DNA from: Hyphomicrobiaceae bacterium UBA7697
GTDB taxonomy: Bacteria; Pseudomonadota; Alphaproteobacteria; Rhizobiales; Methyloligellaceae
NCBI GenBank assembly: GCA_002482645.1
Contig: DLGJ01000001.1
Location: forward strand, 201 to 64,200
Length of the DNA: 64,000 nt
Direction: 5' to 3'
In this document: positions 56,122 to 64,000 of the stretch, in pieces
Position numbering within the stretch: the stretch's first letter is position 1
How the letters are laid out: the number at the start of each line of letters is the position of its first letter
Notes under the pieces: generated by a model
Database searches by the model: none
Seen by the model: the letters and a program-made list of their open reading frames with translations, nothing else
What the model was told of the DNA's origin: nothing
Translations under genes and position numbers: made by a program

Positions 56122-56565
56122 ATAAAGTGCGGACTTGGATAAAATACGGACTTGGCTGAGAAAAGCCGGGGCCGGTCTGCGATCTTGCCCGGTCGCGGAT
56201 CGGATGGGCTCAAAATCGTGGCATTAGGGCAACATTGCGTTCTATCGGCAACGCCGGTTTGATCCGTGCCATGAGGAATGCCAGTACGGCGGCAATCGGC
56301 GCCAGACCGGCCGGCTTCGATTTTTCTTTTCATTACAATAGTCTATGCGGCGTTAACCCAAGTAACCGATTCAGCTTTGTATAATGCTAAGAATTCGTTA
56401 ACGATGTTGGCATGAGGGGGAAAAAGCGTTGAGGACCTTCCGGTTAAGGTAGACCGGATGAGAGGCGGTCCTTTCTCGGCGCAATGTGCCACGAGTAGCG
56501 GACTTTGGCTCAAACGGCATACAATTCTCCTGCTCTAGAGTATCAAGTGGTGCGAGGAATGCGTA
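56122..56565. other. divergent intergenic region upstream of the growth-pole-ring-like gene
   Basis: These 444 bases are richer in A+T than the surroundings and include TATAAT at 56380-56385, about 180 bases before the large gene, but no matching -35. Two TTAAC motifs (56353 and 56398) recall CtrA half-sites without correct spacing. The ribosome-binding site GAGGAA lies just before ATG 56566. No gene is evident. Confidence 0.4.
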
Positions 56566-59500
56566 ATGGCGCAAGAACAAGCGAAGTCGGCCCCCGAGAA
56601 GGAAACGTCCGGCGATAAGGACACCGACAAGGACACGGCCAAGGATACGGCCAAGGGCCCCCTCGAGGCGATGATGCGGGGCACGTCCGAAGACGAGGCC
56701 GACGACACGCCCACGCTGCCCCGGCGTTCCACCCTCGCGGACCGGCTCAAGGCCGAGCAGCACAAGCGCGACGAGCCGCGCAGCGAGGCGCCTCAGCAAC
56801 GCGAGGAGCCCCAGTCCAAGCCGGAGCCGAAATCTCAAGGCAAGATGCTGCCGCTGAAGCCGCCGCAAGACGAACCGAGTTCCGCCGAGGCGCCGGAAAC
56901 CGCCAGCGCGGCGCCCTCGCCCAAGCACCTCACCCGCACGCGGCGCCCGGCGGGTCCGCCCCCGCAGCGGCGTCTGTCGGCTCCGGCCAATGACGATATT
57001 CCGTCCATCGGCGGCCTGATTTTCGCCCTGCAGCAGAGGCCCGCACGGACTCCGTTCCTGATCGCCCTCGCCGCCTCCGTCGCATGGTTCGTCATCGGCG
57101 GATTCTTTGCTTTTGGCGTGATCTCGGACGCGAGCAGCACCGCGAGCGCAATTCTTTCCTCGACCGCGGCCATTCTCGTGCCGATCGTCGTGTTTTGGTT
57201 CCTCGCGCTCCTTGTCTGGCGCGCCCAAGAGTTGCGGCTCATGGCCTCCGCGATGACGGAAGTCGCCGTACGCCTCGCCGAACCGGACAAGCTGGCCGAG
57301 CAGTCCGTGGCCTCGGTCGGCCAGACCATTCGCCGCCAAGTCGCGGCGATGAACGACGCCATCTCGCGCGCCATCGGCCGGGCTTCCGAGCTCGAAGCCA
57401 TGGTGCACAACGAAGTCGCCGCGCTCGAGCGCTCCTACGGAGAGAACGAACTGCGCGTCCGGAATTTGATCAACGAGCTGGCGACGGAGCGCGAAGCGCT
57501 CACCAATAACAGCCAGCGTGTGAGCGAGGCCTTGAAGGGCGTCGGCACGCAGATCTCGCGCGACATCGCCAATGCCAGCGGATCGATCGATCAGAAGCTG
57601 TCGGAGCGGGGCGCGCAGCTCACCGAGCTCCTCGTTTCGCGTTCCAACGAAGCCGCCGAGCAGGTCCAGCTCGCGCAGACGAAGATCTCCGAGCAGATTC
57701 CAAGCCTCATCGAGCGCATGACGAAAGAACAGGGGCGTCTGACCAAGATCATCGACTCCGCCACGAAGAACCTGACGTCCCTCGAAACCACCGTGTCGGA
57801 AAAGACGACCCTCCTGGACAACACCATGAAGGATCGTACGGAGGCGCTGCAGACATCGCTCTCTGAGCGCATCAAGGGGCTCGAGTCCACGGTGGCGCAA
57901 GGTGCCATTATTCTCGACAAGACCCTCACGGAACGCACCGACGCGCTCACGAATGTCGTTGCCCAAAGCGCGGTCACGCTGGACAAGACATTAGGCGATC
58001 ACACCGACGCGTTCACGAACTTGGCCGCCGAAAGCGCCGTCGCCCTCGGCAATACGTTCACCGATAAAACCAACGAACTCACGAATCTTGTGGCCCAGGG
58101 CGCTGTCGCGCTCGAAACGACGCTTGCGGAGAAGACCGGCGCCTTGAGCACCGTCATGGCCGACAGCAATGCCACATTGTCGAAGACTCTGACGGACAAT
58201 ACGCAGGCCCTCACCAACGTCGCCGCCGAAAGCGCCGTGACGCTGGAGAACCTGCTGACGGAGAAGACCCAGGCCCTCACGAACGTGGCCGCCGAGAGTG
58301 CCGTCACGCTCGACAAGATGCTGACGGAGAAGACCCAAGCCTTCACCGACGTGGCCGCCGAAAGCGCCGTGACCCTCGACAAGACGCTGACGGAGAAGAC
58401 GGACACGCTCAACACCGTCATCGCCGAAAGCGCCGTAACGCTGGATCGGGCTTTGGAGGAGCGCACGAGCGCCTTCACCAATGTCGTTGCCGAAAGCGCG
58501 GTCATTCTGGAGAGCACCCTTCAGGACAAGACCAGCGCGCTGACCAACGTCGTCGCCGAGAGCGCCGTGACGTTGGAGAAAACTCTGTCCGACCGGACGG
58601 AGGCTCTGAACGCGACCGTCGCGGCGGGTACCGCCAAACTCGGCAGTACGATCGCCGAGCGGACGGAGGCCCTGACCGGCATCGTTGCGCAGGGAGCGGT
58701 CAACTTCGACCGGACTCTGGCGGAGCGCACCGACGCCCTTGCTTCGGCGGTCGAAACTCAGACCTCCATCGTCGACAAGGCCCTTGCCGATCGCACAGCG
58801 CAATTCACGTCCGCGGTCAATCAGGGGGCGATCGCCCTCGACAAGACTCTCGCCGAACGCTCCGACACATTCATGAAGATGATCGCCGGCCAAGCGGACA
58901 ACCTGACGCTCACTTTGCTCGACAAGGCGAAGGGCCTCGAGACGTCGATCAAGGAGGAGACGCAATCCTTCGACAAGGTCATGAACGAGCGTGCTCAGTA
59001 CGTGATCAACGCCCTCGCCGAACGTCTGAAAGTCATCGAAACCGCGTTCGGTCAGAACACGGCGGAGACGGACAAGATGTTGGCCGAACACACGCGCGCC
59101 GTTGGCCAGACGTTTGCCGCACAGACGATGCAGCTCAACGAGGTTCTCGCCAACAACTCGCAGATGATGCAGCAGACGGCCGAACAGGTCGGGGCGCAGT
59201 CCACCGAGGCCGTCAACATCCTGACCAATCAGACCGGCACGTTGCGTGAAGTCTCGCGCGGTTTGCTCGATCAGATCCACGGCCTGACGCAGCGCTTCGA
59301 GAGCCAAGGCCAGGCCATTCTCACGGCCGCCAAGGCGCTCGACTCTTCGAACGCCAAGATCGACTCGATCTTGGAAGGCCGCCACCAGGCCATCATTTCT
59401 CTGCTCCACACGGTGAACACCAAGGCGCAGGAGCTCGACGGCATGATGCGCAATTACTCGGGTCTGATGGAAAACGCCCTCACCCAGGCCGAGGAGCGTG

Positions 59501-61035
59501 CCAAGCAGATCACGGCCTCTCTTGGCCGCGATACGACCGGACAAGTTCAGCAGACGCTGGCGCAGATCGACAAGTTGCGTCAGGAAGCACAAGCTCACAC
59601 GGCCCGTGCCGTCAACGACCTCAAGGGCAATTTCGAGACGGTCGTCACGCAGGTCGGCCGGCAACTGGAGCAGGTCCGCGGTCAGTTCGACACCACCTCG
59701 CGTACGATGCGCGAGCAGGTTCAGAAGGCCACCGTCGATTTCGACGCGCTTCGTCAGGATATGCAGAAGCGCCTCGATACCATGCCTCAGCAGGCGGCGA
59801 ACGCGACCACTGCCATGCGCAAGGTGCTCAACGATCAACTTCGCGAAATCGAGGCGATGACGCCGAACCTCACGCAGGCGGCCTCGTCGGCCGCGACGCG
59901 CGCCGCGTCTCAAGCCGCGACGGAAGCGGCAACCCATGCGGCGACCCAAGCGGCGCAGCACGCCGCCGCACGGGCGGCAACGGAAGCGGCAACCCACGCG
60001 GCGTCTCAGGCCGCCACGGAAGCCGCGACCAAAGCGGCGACACAAGCTGCGCAGCGGGCCGCGACGGAGGCGGCAACCCAAGCTGCAAATCTCGCGGCGA
60101 CGGAGGCGGCGACCAAGGCGGCACAGCGTGCCGCGACGGAAGCTGCGACACAGGCGGCAAGTCTCGCGGCGACGGAGGCGGCAACCCAAGCGGCGCAGCA
60201 AGCCGCTACCCGGGCCGCGACGGAAGCGGCGCAGCAGGCCGCGACGCAAGCAGCGCAGCAAGCCGCCGCACGGGCCGCGACGGAAGCGGCGACGCAAGCG
60301 GTCTCTCAGGCCTCGTTGCAGGTGTCCAAACTGGCGGCGTCCACTTTCGCGCCAGCACCTTCGCCCGCACCATTGGGCGGTGGCGCGCCGGTCGGCGCAC
60401 CCCAGGTTCCGGCGGAGCCAGCGGGCGATTACTCCTTCGCTCCCGGCCCCGAGACCTATCGGCCGCAGCCCGCGCCGCAGCCCTTCGCACCTCTTGCCGA
60501 GGAGCCGCGTCAGGCCGAGGAGTATGACCTACCGCCGATGCCGCGCTTCGATGCCCATGGCCGTCAGGTCTTGGGCTCGCAGGATGCAACGGATCTGGAT
60601 CAGGCCGGTGCCGGCCTGCCGCCGCAATTCGCCGGGAACGCCGGACGTCCCAGCTGGACCGCTCCGGAACCCGAGCGCCGGAGCGCCCCGGCATCGACGG
60701 GCTCCGGTCAACTGCGGATCGACGAACTCGCGCGCTCGATCGACATCCGGACCGCGACCGAGGTTTGGTATCGTATGCGGGCCGGCGAGCGCGGCGTGCT
60801 CGGACGCCATATCTACACGCACGAAGGTCAGGCCACGTTCGATGAGATCTCCGCCCGCTACGACCGCGATGGGGAATTCCGGAATACGGTCGACCGCTAC
60901 GTGGCGGACTTCGAGCGGCTGCTGGCGGAGGCCGAGCAGTCCGATCCCGCCGGCAACCTGCTGCAGAACTACCTGACGTCGGAAACCGGGCGTGTCTATC
61001 TCCTGCTCGCCCATGCCAGCGGACGCCTGCGGTAG
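56566..61035 (+). CDS. giant amphipathic-helix membrane protein, growth pole ring (GPR/RgsE)-like
   Basis: A 1489-residue protein. Residues 1-150 are charged and disordered; two membrane helices follow (about 163-186 and 199-218). Residues 230-1100 are continuous amphipathic helix of apolipoprotein-A type, including 17 tandem 22-residue repeats at 453-826. Residues 1105-1244 are 35 consecutive AAxx tetrads, then a Pro-rich linker, and a folded C-terminal domain at about 1383-1489 (LRIDELARSIDIRTATEVWY onward). The two N-terminal helices plus apolipoprotein-like rod match the GPR/RgsE proteins that form a ring at the growth pole of Agrobacterium and Sinorhizobium, though those are larger (about 2100 residues). 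The assignment is from architecture, not alignment. Confidence 0.75.
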   Translation: MAQEQAKSAPEKETSGDKDTDKDTAKDTAKGPLEAMMRGTSEDEADDTPTLPRRSTLADRLKAEQHKRDEPRSEAPQQREEPQSKPEPKSQGKMLPLKPPQDEPSSAEAPETASAAPSPKHLTRTRRPAGPPPQRRLSAPANDDIPSIGGLIFALQQRPARTPFLIALAASVAWFVIGGFFAFGVISDASSTASAILSSTAAILVPIVVFWFLALLVWRAQELRLMASAMTEVAVRLAEPDKLAEQSVASVGQTIRRQVAAMNDAISRAIGRASELEAMVHNEVAALERSYGENELRVRNLINELATEREALTNNSQRVSEALKGVGTQISRDIANASGSIDQKLSERGAQLTELLVSRSNEAAEQVQLAQTKISEQIPSLIERMTKEQGRLTKIIDSATKNLTSLETTVSEKTTLLDNTMKDRTEALQTSLSERIKGLESTVAQGAIILDKTLTERTDALTNVVAQSAVTLDKTLGDHTDAFTNLAAESAVALGNTFTDKTNELTNLVAQGAVALETTLAEKTGALSTVMADSNATLSKTLTDNTQALTNVAAESAVTLENLLTEKTQALTNVAAESAVTLDKMLTEKTQAFTDVAAESAVTLDKTLTEKTDTLNTVIAESAVTLDRALEERTSAFTNVVAESAVILESTLQDKTSALTNVVAESAVTLEKTLSDRTEALNATVAAGTAKLGSTIAERTEALTGIVAQGAVNFDRTLAERTDALASAVETQTSIVDKALADRTAQFTSAVNQGAIALDKTLAERSDTFMKMIAGQADNLTLTLLDKAKGLETSIKEETQSFDKVMNERAQYVINALAERLKVIETAFGQNTAETDKMLAEHTRAVGQTFAAQTMQLNEVLANNSQMMQQTAEQVGAQSTEAVNILTNQTGTLREVSRGLLDQIHGLTQRFESQGQAILTAAKALDSSNAKIDSILEGRHQAIISLLHTVNTKAQELDGMMRNYSGLMENALTQAEERAKQITASLGRDTTGQVQQTLAQIDKLRQEAQAHTARAVNDLKGNFETVVTQVGRQLEQVRGQFDTTSRTMREQVQKATVDFDALRQDMQKRLDTMPQQAANATTAMRKVLNDQLREIEAMTPNLTQAASSAATRAASQAATEAATHAATQAAQHAAARAATEAATHAASQAATEAATKAATQAAQRAATEAATQAANLAATEAATKAAQRAATEAATQAASLAATEAATQAAQQAATRAATEAAQQAATQAAQQAAARAATEAATQAVSQASLQVSKLAASTFAPAPSPAPLGGGAPVGAPQVPAEPAGDYSFAPGPETYRPQPAPQPFAPLAEEPRQAEEYDLPPMPRFDAHGRQVLGSQDATDLDQAGAGLPPQFAGNAGRPSWTAPEPERRSAPASTGSGQLRIDELARSIDIRTATEVWYRMRAGERGVLGRHIYTHEGQATFDEISARYDRDGEFRNTVDRYVADFERLLAEAEQSDPAGNLLQNYLTSETGRVYLLLAHASGRLR
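57922..59043 (+). repeat. seventeen 66-bp repeats coding a 22-residue helical unit
   Basis: Units of 22 codons follow one another without interruption, best defined by TLTEKTQALTNVAAESAV plus TLDK. The unit equals two 11-residue turns of amphipathic helix (hendecads). The middle units (about 58190-58590) are most alike in DNA, and the ends have drifted, as expected from internal unequal exchange. Confidence 0.85.
59878..60297 (+). repeat. thirty-five 12-bp repeats coding AAxx tetrads
   Basis: From residue 1105 to 1244 every four-residue unit begins Ala-Ala (AATE, AATQ, AAQQ, AATR, AASL and so on) with no break in register. Codons alternate mainly GCG/GCC/GCA with ACG/ACC, giving a 12-bp DNA periodicity. 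The strict four-residue period is unusual for a coiled coil. Confidence 0.9.
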
Positions 61036-61080
61036 GAACCGAATGAACGACTGGGCCGGTTAGGCTCTCCCAAACGAAAA

Positions 61081-61114
61081 CCCCCTCCTCCGGATTGGAG
61101 CGAGGGGGTTTTTT
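61081..61114 (+). terminator. intrinsic terminator after the growth-pole-ring-like gene
   Basis: CCCCCTC (61081-61087) pairs with GAGGGGG (61102-61108), with an inner CTCC/GGAG stem, followed by six T (61109-61114). It lies 45 bases after the stop at 61035. Confidence 0.92.
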
Positions 61115-61186
61115 GTTGTCCGGGTTTCTGTCCCAGAGGCCGGCGGCCGGTAGCTCGGGGCACCAGCGTCTAAGGCGTTGCCCGCG

Positions 61187-62011
61187 TCAGCGGCGCGGCG
61201 CCGTCTGCTCCTGCTGCCGCGAGCGGCCAAGAAGGAAGCTGGCGGGATTGGCCTCGAATTTCTTGAGCACGCGATCCAAGGTCGCCGCCGTCCGGCGCGC
61301 CTGCTGCATGGCGGCGCTGAAATCCTGCATGCCTTGCTTGGCCTGAAGCGTTAGCTCGTCCAAGTTCTTGTCGAGCTTGGCGCTGACCCCTCTGAAGTCC
61401 GCCGCGCCCGAGCGCATGTCCTCAATGGCCTGTTCGATCTCCTGGTTCTTGCCTTCCAGCATGGACGTGAACGCATTGACGTTCTTCATCGTCTCGTTGA
61501 TGTCCTTCTCGTTCGCGGCGATCAACGCGTCCAAGCGCTTGATGAATTCATTGGCCGTGTTGAGCGCGGCCGGTGCCGCTTCGAAGATCCCCCCGCCGGC
61601 GATGGGTTGCGCCCGTATCGTCGGGATCGGGTCGTCTTTCGTCGCCACGAGAAAGGGAGAGTCCGGAGAACCGGGCGAAATCTCGACAGCGCTCCCGCCG
61701 GCAAGTCCTAGCGACTTGATGGTCGCTAGCGAATCTTCGCGTATCGGCGTGTTGTCCCGCACGCTAATCACCACGCGGATTTTACGCGCATCGTCCGGGT
61801 CGAGCTCGAAGGACTGAACCTCGCCAACCTTGATGCCATTGAAGCCGACGCGGGAGCCCGCCGTCAGACCGGCAACGGAACTGTCGAAGATGATCTGATA
61901 GCGGTTGCCGCCGCCGGCGATGTTCGTGATCCAGAACACGAAGATGAAGATGAAAGCGAGCGCACCCAGGATGAAGCCGCCGATCATCAGGTAATTGGCT
62001 CGTGTTTCCAT
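61187..62011 (-). CDS. mlaD: MlaD family (MCE domain) lipid transport protein
   Basis: A 274-residue inner-membrane protein with one N-terminal helix (about 8-31), a periplasmic MCE domain (about 37-115, with SVAGLTAGSRVGFNGIKVGE), and a long C-terminal helical region. MCE proteins form hexameric rings that bind phospholipid between the membranes. It lies 41 bases after mlaF. Its C-terminal helix (about 145-260) is longer than in E. coli MlaD (183 residues in all), as in many alphaproteobacteria. Confidence 0.92.
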   Translation of the reverse strand: METRANYLMIGGFILGALAFIFIFVFWITNIAGGGNRYQIIFDSSVAGLTAGSRVGFNGIKVGEVQSFELDPDDARKIRVVISVRDNTPIREDSLATIKSLGLAGGSAVEISPGSPDSPFLVATKDDPIPTIRAQPIAGGGIFEAAPAALNTANEFIKRLDALIAANEKDINETMKNVNAFTSMLEGKNQEIEQAIEDMRSGAADFRGVSAKLDKNLDELTLQAKQGMQDFSAAMQQARRTAATLDRVLKKFEANPASFLLGRSRQQEQTAPRR

Positions 62012-62052
62012 TGGACCCTCTCCAAGACCCTCTCAAGTCAACCAGGCGCCGC

Positions 62053-62853
62053 TCAGCCGGCCACTCGCCGGTCCTCGGCGGGGCTGGCGGCGCGGGCCCG
62101 CTCGCCGCAGAAATATTCTTCAATCCAAGGATGGTCCGGCTTGTGCTGAAGCTCCGCGGGCGATCCGGTCCGCACAATCCGTCTATCGGCCAACACGGCC
62201 ACCCTGTCACATACCGTGAAGATCGTATCAAGGTCGTGAGTCACCATATAGACCGTAAGTCCAAGTGTCTGTTGCAACTTCCGAATAAGGTGGTCGAACT
62301 CCGTCGCGCCGATCGGATCGAGGCCCGCCGTCGGCTCGTCGAGGAACACGATCTCGGGATCGAGCGCGAGCGCCCGCGCCAGCCCCGCGCGCTTGCGCAT
62401 GCCACCGGAGAGCTCGGATGGAAATTTGTGGGCCGCGTTCGGCGGCAGGCCGACCATGGAAAGCTTCAAAAACGCAAGGTCGTCCATCATCGACTGGGGC
62501 AGATTGAGATGCTCCCGCATCGGCACTTGGATGTTCTGCAAGACCGTCAGCGAAGAAAACAAGGCGCCGTCCTGGAACAGGATGCCCCAGCGTTTCTCGA
62601 TGTCGAGGCGCGCGTCGGAAGACAGGTTGTCCGAATCCTGACCGAACAGAGTCACGGCGCCGCTATCGGGCTCGACGAGCCCCGTGATGACGCGCATCAG
62701 CACCGATTTGCCTTGGCCCGATCCGCCGACGATCGCCAGGATCTCGCCCCGGTACACATCGAGACTGAGGGACTCCCAGATCTGATGGTTGCCGAAGCTC
62801 TTGGCGAGCTCGCGAACCCGGATCACGACTTCCCGTCCATCGTCGACGATCAC
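62053..62853 (-). CDS. mlaF: MlaF-type ABC transporter ATPase
   Basis: The ATPase of the retrograde phospholipid transport complex (266 residues). Walker A is GGSGQGKSVLM, the signature LSGGMRKRAGLARAL, Walker B EIVFLDEPTAGLDP. I set the start at GTG 62853 because it overlaps the mlaE stop (GTGA). An ATG at 62898 would overlap mlaE by 49 bases and adds unconserved residues. Confidence 0.93.
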   Translation of the reverse strand: MIVDDGREVVIRVRELAKSFGNHQIWESLSLDVYRGEILAIVGGSGQGKSVLMRVITGLVEPDSGAVTLFGQDSDNLSSDARLDIEKRWGILFQDGALFSSLTVLQNIQVPMREHLNLPQSMMDDLAFLKLSMVGLPPNAAHKFPSELSGGMRKRAGLARALALDPEIVFLDEPTAGLDPIGATEFDHLIRKLQQTLGLTVYMVTHDLDTIFTVCDRVAVLADRRIVRTGSPAELQHKPDHPWIEEYFCGERARAASPAEDRRVAG

Positions 62854-64000
62854 AGGCCGATCCCCGCTAAGAACATGGCAAAGATGCCATCGATGCAAAT
62901 GACGAGAAAGATCGCCTTGACCACAGCGGAGGTCACATGCGCTCCGAGAGACTCCGCGCTTCCTTGCACACGCAGCCCTTCGAGACAGCCGACCAGTGCA
63001 ATGACGATGGCGGCGAAGGGCGCCTTCACCATGCCTGCAAAGAAATGATGAAAGCCGATGATCTCGTGAAGCTTGTCGATATACACCGGCGGTTCGAGCC
63101 CGAGCATGATCCAGGCCATGACGCCCCCGCCGACAAGCGCCGCGATATCGCCCATGAAGGTGAGCAGCGGCAGTGCCACGACGAGCGCGGCAACGCGGGG
63201 CAGCACCAGCGTGTCGATCGGATCGATCCCGAGCGTGCGCATGGCGTCGATCTCTTCGCGCATCTTCATGGAGCCGATCTCGGCGGTGAAGGCCGAACCG
63301 GACCGGCCCGCCACCATGATCGACGTCAGCAAGATGCCCACCTCCCGCAACGACAGAATGGCGACCATGTTCACGGCCATGGGCTCCGCGCCGAAATGCG
63401 TGAGCTGAACCACACCCTGTTGCATGACCACCGCGCCGATTAGGAAGCAGATCAGAAAAACGATCGGCAACGCACGCAGGCCGGCGTGATCGAGATGGTG
63501 GATGAAGGAGATCGGGCGGAAACGCCAGGGTTCGCGAATCAAGTTCACGGACGCGGCCGACACCTCTCCCAGAAACGACGTGAGCTCGACCGCGTCGCGC
63601 CAGATATTGGCCATGCTCTTGTTGAGCGTGTCGACGAATTGTTGAAGCGGAGGGACGGCATCGATCTCGGGCCGTTCCGCCGTTCCGCGGCGATGCACTT
63701 CCTCGATCAGAATCCGGAAACTGTCGGTGGCGCCGGCATAGCGCGTCTTGAGGCCTCCACGCTGCCAGGCGGAAGCCGTCCGCTGCAGAAGCAACGCACC
63801 GGCCGTGTCGATCTCGGCGATACCGGAAATGTCCATCTCGCCCGTGAATTCGGACGACGGCGGAATCGGCACCTTGAGACGCTTGAGTTCGTCGTCCAGG
63901 ATCGCCGCTTCCGCGACCGTCCAGGCGCCCGTCGCCACCAGGCGGAACGTGGTGCCGCGCAGCTCCACACGGAAACCGGGGGCTTCCGTTTCGGTCTGCA
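62850..64000 (-). CDS. mlaE: MlaE-type permease with N-terminal STAS domain (5' end beyond window)
   Basis: The permease subunit, with an N-terminal STAS-like domain (about the first 100 residues seen, including MDISGIAEIDTAGALLLQR) and a MlaE membrane domain with about five helices (VMQQGVVQLTHFGAEPMAVN, ILLTSIMVAGRSGSAFTAEI). A GTG at 63968 could serve as start, but the frame stays open to 64000 (reading QTETEAPGFR before it), with no ribosome-binding site at 63968, so the true start is probably outside. Fused STAS-MlaE replaces the separate MlaB of E. coli. Confidence 0.92.
   Translation of the reverse strand, partial: QTETEAPGFRVELRGTTFRLVATGAWTVAEAAILDDELKRLKVPIPPSSEFTGEMDISGIAEIDTAGALLLQRTASAWQRGGLKTRYAGATDSFRILIEEVHRRGTAERPEIDAVPPLQQFVDTLNKSMANIWRDAVELTSFLGEVSAASVNLIREPWRFRPISFIHHLDHAGLRALPIVFLICFLIGAVVMQQGVVQLTHFGAEPMAVNMVAILSLREVGILLTSIMVAGRSGSAFTAEIGSMKMREEIDAMRTLGIDPIDTLVLPRVAALVVALPLLTFMGDIAALVGGGVMAWIMLGLEPPVYIDKLHEIIGFHHFFAGMVKAPFAAIVIALVGCLEGLRVQGSAESLGAHVTSAVVKAIFLVICIDGIFAMFLAGIGL

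Noticed and set aside
56352..56402. CtrA boxes upstream of the growth-pole-ring-like gene
   Set aside because: TTAAC occurs twice, but the spacing does not give TTAA-N7-TTAA, and such half-sites are expected by chance in an A+T-rich stretch.
57922..60297. CRISPR-like array or mobile repeat
   Set aside because: Both repeat blocks are in frame inside one large gene, have no spacers, and encode regular helical units.

Overview
The window is a GC-rich stretch of chromosome from an alphaproteobacterium, almost certainly of the order Hyphomicrobiales (Rhizobiales). The evidence is gene content and order: an F-ATPase zeta inhibitor subunit beside purCSQL-bolA-grxD, a trmJ-icd-alaS-recA-cckA-dksA neighbourhood, a DksA with only one of the usual zinc cysteines, an alphaproteobacterial direct-repeat LexA box at recA, and a giant amphipathic-helix protein resembling the growth pole ring protein of polar-growing Rhizobiales. 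A Hyphomicrobium- or Methyloceanibacter-like lineage is a guess. I see no tRNA, rRNA, insertion sequence, phage or CRISPR array. The region looks like core genome with a few accessory genes.

Layout. 1-6.6 kb: a DUF2147 gene cut by the window edge, then a minus-strand fadE-fadJ-fadI beta-oxidation operon. 7-13 kb: a double-CDGSH iron-sulfur protein and a branched-chain amino acid (or related substrate) ABC importer, livH-livM-livG-livF-DUF6867, chained by four-base overlaps and followed by a lipoprotein-type binding protein. 13-22 kb: purine synthesis (purB; purC-purS-purQ-purL) with the ATPase zeta subunit, an HpcH/HpaI aldolase, bolA and grxD. 22-24 kb: a DUF1326/DUF2182 pair, then rpsD. 24.5-33 kb: a secreted protein of unknown function, trmJ, icd, a voltage-sensor K+ channel with a cyclic-nucleotide-binding fold three bases after alaS, and recA with a LexA-controlled promoter. 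33-41.5 kb: an AI-2E family permease, an HU-like protein with a clear terminator, a large type V autotransporter, and a DUF4915 (TIGR03032) gene facing a sulfotransferase. 41.6-50.7 kb: cckA, a FliO-domain gene, a VanX-type dipeptidase, dksA, a GNAT acetylase, ycjX plus its TIGR01620 partner, and a membrane-anchored protein of unknown function. 50.7-51.5 kb: a gene-free block rich in hairpins and ending in a strong terminator, probably a non-coding RNA gene. 51.5-56 kb: a lipoprotein, an ECF sigma/anti-sigma pair, a methyltransferase, a ferredoxin plus ferredoxin-NADP reductase, and an Hpt protein. 56.5-61 kb: the 1489-residue helical-repeat protein. 61-64 kb: mlaE-mlaF-mlaD lipid transport genes, with mlaE running off the window.

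Points of most interest: (1) three genes are preceded by short tandem repeats that multiply the start-codon region, producing tiny upstream ORFs that end in ATGA exactly on the real start codon; the clearest case is three 20-bp copies between ycjX and its partner. (2) The unidentified structured RNA-like block at about 50.96-51.40 kb, and a smaller one at about 44.78-44.96 kb. (3) The growth-pole-ring-like protein, with 17 repeats of 22 residues and 35 consecutive AAxx tetrads. (4) A textbook LexA/SOS promoter at recA and a candidate autoregulatory ECF promoter. (5) A 6 x 21-bp array before the DUF4915 gene.
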